Of a DNA stretch of 64,000 bases, positions 57,301 to 64,000 are shown in pieces. A program made the translations under genes and the position numbers. How positions within the stretch are numbered: the stretch's first letter is position 1; the number at the start of each line of letters is the position of its first letter. Origin of the DNA: Rhea pennata (lineage: Eukaryota > Chordata > Aves > Rheiformes > Rheidae); assembly GCF_028389875.1 (NCBI RefSeq), contig NC_084663.1, positions 161,353,801-161,417,800 of the forward strand, given 5' to 3'. The notes below the pieces were generated by a model that made no database searches, was not told the origin of the DNA, and saw only the letters and a list, made by a program, of their open reading frames with translations.

Positions 57301-60300
57301 TAAAACTGTAACCTAGCTGGCTAGAAAATCATGCAACAATCTAATGCACACAATTAAAAAATCACAGAGATTTCCAAGCATTATAAAGTAGGTCCTTGAT
57401 TTATTTTTAGTGTTTATTGATCTGTTTATTGTTCCAATTATATCAACAATTTCTAAATGTAAGTTAAATACCTTAAAAGTCAGATAATAGACAACAGTGC
57501 AAATCTGAACTTCACAGAGCAGAGATCATTGACTGAAACCCATGCATTGGAGCAGAGATATCCAACCTGTCTTGAGGTGCAGAGAGCCTGAAAGTGGTCC
57601 AGATATGTTTCTTGCTTTTGAGTTGTGTCCCCAGATCGGTTGCTGGACTCTGTGCTGATGATTAGCAGTGGGTCAGGCTGAAACTATGCTTGATGCACTT
57701 GATGCATCCCCAGAGGCTTCCAGGCAAACTCCACTGCACACAGGAATGGCAGGGTGTGAGGGGAATCATAGTCTTTCTGCCTCTGATCCCTGCCTGCAGC
57801 TTGCTGCCTCCTCAGCTCAGAGGTACGTATGGCCCCTCAGATGCTTGGCCATATGCATATTTTGACAGGATAAGAAAGGGGTTTGAAAGGTCAAAAAAGT
57901 ATCCCTAGGATAAAATTATGGTGCACTTTTTGTTTTAAATACCTAAAATTCTTTTATTCTTGAGATACTGAAAGAAGTTACTGGGAAGCAAAAAGTCATC
58001 AGATATGAGACAGTGATTTTAGATTTCATACACATGGATGAGAAGTGAAAAAGCTTCATAATCCTGTTCTCAGCACAATTTTTGTGTTCACTGCAAATAA
58101 AAGAGGAAGCTATTACAGTAATACCTATGTGTTAAGTAAATAAAACTCTCAATCTGTATGTTTGCAGACATTTCTGAAGAGTTAAATTGAATTCCTACCA
58201 TGTCTAGGAGAAAGGAACATAAATGAATTGTACTGTTGATGCAGTAAAATCAGCTAGACTCATTAGCTGAAGACAAACCCTTAAAAGAGACTATGTTATC
58301 TGAAGAAAAGAAGAAGATTTCGTTGTGGAAAGGTCTAAAGTACCCAACTTGAAAATTAAATTTATTAAACTACTTGAGGCACTGTCTCTTCAGACTGATT
58401 ATTCGTAGTTGGTGCTGGCATGTTAGAACTAACAAGGAGGCACAGAGGAAACTTGGGAGAGTTGCTCATTACACCTTTCTTTGAAAATGCTTTATTACTT
58501 TCTGATAAAAATGTATATTTTAATAATTTTCTCATGTAAAATAAGTGATGGAAAGATTGAAAGAATGAATGACTACAGGCATTAAAATGTAAAAAAATGT
58601 GCAGTAGAGGGAGTTGACAGGAAGGAAAAGATTAAATAACCGTAGAATCTGACTAGACTCATTATTATACCTGTAGCATGTTAAGTCAACTTTTCACTGG
58701 AGTTAATGATTACTGGTGTGCGTCACTGTAAGATTACTGTAAGATTTCAAGAGAAAGATTACTGAAGGGTCTGTTTTTCAGTTCCTAAGGAAACATTTCC
58801 CCTGTCCTCTCAGATTAAAACATCTAGGAGAAAATGTATTGCATACCCCTCCATTCTACAAAACGTGCAGATAATTATTTCAGTTAATGCATTATGGATG
58901 CAAAAAATGCCTTCTGTCAGGTCCTTGGGGGCACCCCCAGCCCTGGCCCCAGTCCAGCCTGGGACCATCAATCCTTGCCCCTGCCCGGCCATGGGTCTCC
59001 TAGACCCTCAGCCCAGTCCTGGTGCCAGCCTGCAGCAGTGACCAATGCCCAAATGAGCTGGGGCTGCCCCATCTGCCCCTGGGCTTTGGCAGACCCACCA
59101 ACACCTTCCTCCGCTACCTAGGACACTTCCCAAATAAGCATTACTCAATGTTGTCGTACTCCCCCCACCAACAATATTCTTTTTGCTTTGTCCTCTCCAG
59201 TTGTAGCTACCCTCTATAAGCCTCACAAATACCTTGCTCCAATCGCAAAATCCTAGGTTTTCTGCTTGTACTTTAAATCACTTAGCCCATTTTGATTCTT
59301 CATTTCTTAGCTTTCCTCACCAATTTTCCGAACAAGAAACTTTCTACTTCCTACAAACCTCATTTCTTCCCTTTTCCTTTTTACTGAATTATTAAGAAAA
59401 AAAACATCACTGGGTCAACAGAATACATAAAATTTGCCATAATGCAGACAAACTACTCCGAGAGGGCTCTGTTAACTACTTAGTCTACGTTATTTGAAAA
59501 ATTTGGACCACAAATTTGGAATGATTTTTACAGAAACCATTCGCTGTAGTAGGCCAGCAACAAAGAGATATACTGGCTAGAACAGGAAAAACGTAAAATA
59601 GCTAGGGTTTTCACACCTCACGAAAGAAGCTGGGAATAAAGCTATGAAAATGGAAGAAGAAAAAGCTTAGGGTTAGGACTGCACAAAGTCTTAAGTGCCT
59701 CAGCTTAAAGTTGAACTTCCCCAAATTCCATTCAGATATCATCTATTACTGTAAAAGAAGGTTAGAAGCTACCTAAAGGAGTTGAAATTTCACGGTTTCC
59801 TAAGCACCTGAAATTCTGTAACTGAAAATACCCAGAGCACCCAGTCTGCAAGAAAGCAGCTGCTTCAAGTCTTTCTTTTTCAGTGCTTCATGGTGTTCAT
59901 AGACTAGGCGTATCCCTAAACTAGTTCATCTGAGCAGTACTATCCCATATGTATTCTCGCTATACACCTGCTAAAGTGCCTGGCAGAAAATATAATGGTT
60001 ACTTCAAAAGAAAGCCAATGGAGCAAGTTTACCTCCTTGTTAGACAGTATTTCAGAGGCTACATCACCCATTCAGATGGGTATCAACTGAAACCTGTATT
60101 TCCAACCTTCTTGGCAGGTGCAGATGTATTCTTGACCTCTGTCAGAAGTGAGAAGAGAAGAGGAGGAAGTGGAAAGAAACAGCACAGTAGTGAACGCATT
60201 TTGTAATATGGGAATTTAGAAGATTTTGCTCCAGGAAATATTTAGTGGGAATAAAAAGTTACGGGCATCAGGCAGTGTATGCGTAATGAAAGGAAGAAAC

Positions 60301-62400
60301 TTAAGTACTGCTCAATGGCCAAAATATGCAGATTAATTGCACGGTAGATGTGAAATGTTCTGGTTGTGTTGGATTTATGATGATTGCACTCCACTATCTG
60401 CTTGTGCATAAACAATAATCACCTGTCTGCTCTGAGCAGACTGCTAGCTGTCCTAAACTTCCAGGTAATGTCCAAACACATTACCTCAAAATATGTGGAT
60501 GGGGAAAAGCAGAAGGATGCTAAAAAACTCTTGGTCCTCTCCTAGTAAATCCACACCTGTATTTGGGGAATACCTTCTTCACCAAGCTATATAATATAAG
60601 GTGAGGAAACAGGGTGAGGGTAAAGAATACCTATATTGCCAGTTGAGTCTGTACCACTTGCAGCAAATAATTAACCGGGCTTTGGCAAGAAATAAGAGGA
60701 AGCCAATGAGACTTCATCTAGCAGGATGATGTCCTACTTTCACAGAAGAAAGGACTTGGTTCCAGCTCTTGTCCCAAGGGCTGTTCACGTATTTTATATT
60801 AAACTGGTATTAGAGTAAGTGACCAAGACACAAGTTTTCCTTCTCACTTCATACACATCTCCCCTAATCATTTGACAAGAGTCTTGAAAGTTGGCTCACC
60901 CAATCAGTATTTATTTTTGTATATAAAACAGGTTTGGCAAGAGTCTGAACAGACACACAGAACAGTGTGGTTGCTAGGGCATTAAGAGAAGGACACATGG
61001 GTATAAAACTTCTCAGAAACAGAGGGGATTAAACTTGCACATCTCCCTGAGTGTCTGCTCCAACCATTTGCATAATGGGCTCATCAACTTGTATTACATA
61101 CTTGCCTCCAGGCCTGATCCATAGAGGCTGTGGTTGTTAAATTGCCTAGCCACAGAGGAAGAATGAAGTTATAACAACTGCCGCTTTTAGTTTTCAAAGT
61201 CCTTGCTTCAGTTTTAGTGTTAATTAAGGTTTATCACACTAGGGCCATGATATCCCCATGTTCCTCTGGCAATGCCTGCTTTAGCAATGAGTAACCCAAA
61301 GGGAGTGATCTGTAGAAACAGAACAGAGTAGAGTTCCTGTCTTCCAATTTTACATGTGTTCAGGTTTTACTGCAGGCTAGTTCTAGTCCTATCCTATGGA
61401 TTGAATGTCCACTAGCAGCTTGAGCTCATTGAGACATAGCCTTAGGACATTATAAACTGAGGCATTCAAATCACTATTTTTCATAAAAACATCATGTGTA
61501 TGCCGCATGCGTGTCCACATCAGTGCTATCTCATAACAATTTCACACATTTCAGGAAGGAAAGATAGTATCTTGGCAAGCCTCTGGGTATGCATGTTAAG
61601 CACCAAAATTTTTTCCAGAACTTGTTGCCTACATATTCCAGAAAAAAAAAAAAAAAAGTGGTGTCTCCTTGAAAAAGTGGAACTTCTGAATGAAGATTAG
61701 GTGTAGTAAAAAAAAATTTGCAAGTCATTTCCTCTACTGAATTTGCAAGGGTACTTTATATTAAAATATAAAATATTTGAAATTGTCCTTCTTGCCACAA
61801 AGACTGCAAAAGAATTAAATCTAGTTAATCGCATTTATTTTAACAGGCACAATTTAAAATCCTACGGGGAAAAGGAAGAAAACTAGGAGGTTCTGAGGTA
61901 ATCTATGAACAAATTTATCTGTTACATGGATTTTACTTGTACTCTACAATATTTGAACTCAGTTTCTTAATGTGATTCAGAGCGCAGTTCAGGTATCATC
62001 AGGATATCACTGCCTATGCCGCAAGAGGATGCTCTCACTGGAGCTGGTGTCCTCTTACTTTGGGACACTTCAGGAAAACACTTAAAAAAGAACAACCTGC
62101 CTTATAATCACCTTAAGCCTTTTGAGGTCTTCATGGACAGGAGTAATCGTGCCTCCATGTCCTACTTACATGGAACAGGATATCGGGATTCTCCCTGTCA
62201 TGACAGGATGCCTTCTCCAACCATGGCAGACTAGCGGCCTCACAGAAGACTATGCTGTATGGCAAGTTTAAATGTATTAGTGCTAGTGACTAAATGATTA
62301 AAAAGTGCCTTTAATTACAAAAGACAACCTTCCAAAAGCTTCTCTTGACTTGTTTTTAATAAAAAAAAAAATCATTCTAGTCAGCGCAACTGAGATGCCG
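54323..62400. other. Intergenic DNA between DNAJC3 and the next CpG island
   Basis: AT-rich. It holds one CR1 (56266-57096), an A19 tract at 56037-56055 and a GC-richer unassigned patch at about 58915-59130. I see no exon with supportable coding content. Confidence 0.6.
56266..57096 (+). mobile_element. CR1 LINE, RT C-terminus plus complete 3' UTR
   Basis: It encodes [20 protein letters not shown] and the stretch [20 protein letters not shown], then loses frame near 56635 through a small deletion relative to the 33-kb copy. The 3' UTR is full length and ends in tandem GATTCTATG units. It is the best template in the window for the 3' end of this CR1 subtype. Confidence 0.94.
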
Positions 62401-62528
62401 TGCCCGGGCTAGGACCAAGACAAAGAAAATCCGGGCGATGCGAAAGCATGTGCCGGGCAGTTTGGAGAGCTGGGGCGCGGGACTCTCCGCCCGCGCTCCG
62501 CAGACCCAGCGCGGGGCCGGGCTGAGGC

Positions 62529-62548
62529 GGGGGGGGGGGGGGGGGGGG
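62529..62548 (+). repeat. Poly-G tract (20 G)
   Basis: One of two very long G runs upstream of the splice donor; a potential G-quadruplex in the + strand and in nascent RNA. Confidence 0.92.
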
Positions 62549-62710
62549 AACCGGGGGCCCAGCCGGGACGGCCCCGCTCGGCAGCCGGCGCGGGCCGCCG
62601 CTGCGCCTCGCCCTGCCGCCCGCCCCTAGCGGCGCCGGCCGCCGCCGCGGCAGCTGCTCCTGCCCCGACTCCTCGGCGGCAGCCCGGGGGGGAGCGGGCG
62701 GCGCTGGGGC

Positions 62711-62727
62711 GGGGGGGGGGGGGGGGG
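62711..62727 (+). repeat. Poly-G tract (17 G)
   Basis: The second long G run in the same CpG island, 163 bp after the first. Confidence 0.92.
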
Positions 62728-62891
62728 AGGCGGGCGGCGCGGAGGAGGGGATGAAGGAGGCAGCGCGGCGCAGGGGGAGCTGCCGCCCCTCTGTGACACG
62801 CACCAGTAACCGACCGGCGCGGGGGCGCGGAGCAGCCGCAGCCTCGGCGCCCCTCAGCGCCCCGCCAACCGCCGCCGAGCAGCAGCGCGAG

Positions 62892-63965
62892 GTGAGTTGG
62901 GGGGGGGGGGCGGGGCGCGCGGACCCGGCTCCTGTGGCGCCCGCCGCGGCTCTGACCCCCCCTTCCCCCCTCCCCCCCCCGCCCTAACCGCCATCAACGG
63001 CGCTGACGGGGCCGCACGTGCCGGCCGCGCCGGTGTCGCGCCTGGGGGCCGCGCGGCGATGCCGTTGGGGCGCGCGCCCCTCCGTGCGCGGTGGGGGCGG
63101 GGAGGGGAGGGCTCGGCGAAGCTCGGCGAGGCCTCTCCTCACGGGAAGGCGGGAGGGAGGGGAGGGAGAGAAGGAGGCCGCTCTCTGAAGCGGCGCCGGG
63201 GATTTTTTGGCTGGGAGATGGGAGGCCGAGCAAGGGCCTCCCGCAGGCCCGGCCCCGCCGGAGTCTGTGCGGCCTCAGCCGCCTCCCGCCCCGTCAACGC
63301 AGGCGGGCTGAGAAGCCGCTTTCCCCCTCGTTGCCTAAGGCTGCCGTGTTTGGGAGCGAGCAGGCGAGCGTGCCTGCTGGCTCCGGGCCTCCGCTGTGCA
63401 AAAACTCCGAGTTAGGGTGCTCCCACACCTCGAAAAGAGCGTGCTCGAGTCAGGTTTCAAAATCTGCTGCCGTGGGTGAGAGCAGGACTCCGGCATCCAA
63501 ATAGCTGGCTGTATTTCAAGTATGGAACGTGTCTCAGCAGGCGTTACATTTGCTTACTGAAAAATTAATTCTTTGGGCCTGGCCTTTTCAATCACTGTGT
63601 TGGTCTTGAGTGAACTCAGCTAAAAATGGCTATTTTCTCCTATCCCTTTGATCTACTCCCCACTATCCTTCCACTGCCACCTCCCCTCTCCACCTGAGTG
63701 ACGTAAGGAAGCACCGTGGACAGATGCCGTAACAGCTTTTCTGTCTCCTCTGTGTTTCGTGATGCACCGCTTCAACATTACATTCAGTTTAAAAAGATTT
63801 AATTAAAACGGTATGAAACTCTGCAAGGATATTCCTAGTTAAATAGGTCACTTGAGGAAGTTAAGCATGTCCATAAGTCTAGTGTGACTTTGCTGGTGTT
63901 AAGCAAACTTTTTTTAAAAAAAGTGTGCATCTGTGAATTAAAATATTTCATGCATTCTTTTTCAG
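62892..63965 (+). other. Probable first intron of DZIP1
   Basis: Bounded by GTGAGT and a pyrimidine-rich acceptor, CATTCTTTTTCAG. The left third is CpG island. The sequence TGACGTAA near 63700 resembles a CRE. Nothing else is recognised. Confidence 0.35.
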
Positions 63966-64000
63966 GCTCTTTTTGCATGATACAGTGAAGAAAAATACAA
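63966..64000 (+). other. DZIP1: Possible second 5' exon of DZIP1, cut by the window edge
   Basis: It follows a good acceptor at 63965. The only ATG opens a four-codon frame (ATG ATA CAG TGA), so the visible part is likely untranslated. No protein homology can be claimed from 35 bases. Confidence 0.3.

Larger units (their letters stand above)
62400..62891 (+). other. DZIP1: Probable 5' UTR exon 1 of DZIP1 within a CpG island
   Basis: GC-rich DNA ends in a clear donor, CGCGAG|GTGAGT, at 62891/62892 and on the + strand. No protein-coding identity is visible. In other amniotes DZIP1 lies head to head with DNAJC3, which predicts a + strand DZIP1 promoter here. The 5' boundary is a guess. DZIP1 is a zinc-finger protein of the cilium base and hedgehog signalling. 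Confidence 0.4.
62400..63450. promoter_or_regulatory. CpG-island promoter, probably of DZIP1
   Basis: A dense CpG and G-run region of about 1 kb, flanked by AT-rich DNA. It contains G20 at 62529-62548, G17 at 62711-62727 and a third long G run near 62898. Open frames on both strands are composition artefacts. Confidence 0.75.

Noticed and set aside
57536..57830. hAT-like DNA transposon end (AGATATCCAACCTGT)
   Set aside because: It only faintly resembles a hAT terminus. No terminal inverted repeat or 8-bp duplication was found.
62381..63504. Several open frames on both strands in the second CpG island
   Set aside because: They are low-complexity, mutually overlapping and driven by composition. 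The splice donor at 62891 suggests the region is 5' UTR and intron.

Overview
The window is a stretch of nuclear chromosome from a bird. Introns are spliced with GT-AG borders, the background is AT-rich, two CpG islands mark promoters, and the dispersed repeats are almost all CR1 LINEs. Two short tRNA-headed SINEs that carry a CR1-type 3' tail point to a passerine. There are no bacterial, plasmid or CRISPR features.

Layout, left to right. (1) 1-6.99 kb, + strand: the last three coding exons and the 3' UTR of UGGT2, the ER glycoprotein folding sensor, ending in an HDEL retention signal. Its preceding intron starts with a truncated antisense CR1. (2) 6.99-11.32 kb: intergenic DNA between two convergent 3' ends, with an (AT)n microsatellite and an unexplained GC-rich patch at 9.43-9.96 kb. 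(3) 11.32-53.6 kb, - strand: the complete DNAJC3 (P58IPK) gene. Twelve coding exons join into exactly 504 codons plus stop, with a signal peptide, TPR repeats and a J domain with HPD at residues 422-424. The putative 3' UTR is about 3.8 kb. The introns hold CR1 copies of two visible types, the two SINEs, and several homopolymer and inverted-repeat structures. (4) 53.2-54.1 kb: the DNAJC3 CpG-island promoter, with a perfect ER-stress element (CCAAT-N9-CCACG) and three GCGCCTGCGC boxes; a divergent transcript is possible. (5) 54.3-62.4 kb: intergenic, with one CR1. (6) 62.4-64 kb: a second CpG island with a splice donor and a downstream acceptor, probably the 5' UTR start of DZIP1 on the + strand. 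That name rests on gene order in other amniotes, not on protein sequence.

How the genes relate: UGGT2 re-glucosylates misfolded glycoproteins, and DNAJC3 is an ER-luminal co-chaperone that passes clients to BiP. They sit tail to tail, so the window covers an ER protein-folding neighbourhood. DNAJC3 carries the unfolded-protein-response element in its promoter; the UGGT2 promoter is outside the window. DZIP1 (cilium and hedgehog biology) is an unrelated neighbour.

No wholly new biological system is evident. The observations most worth following are the two SINEs with different tRNA heads on one CR1 tail, the ERSE, a 45-bp exact direct repeat flanking DNAJC3 exon 3, and a 3' UTR segment able to form two mutually exclusive hairpins.
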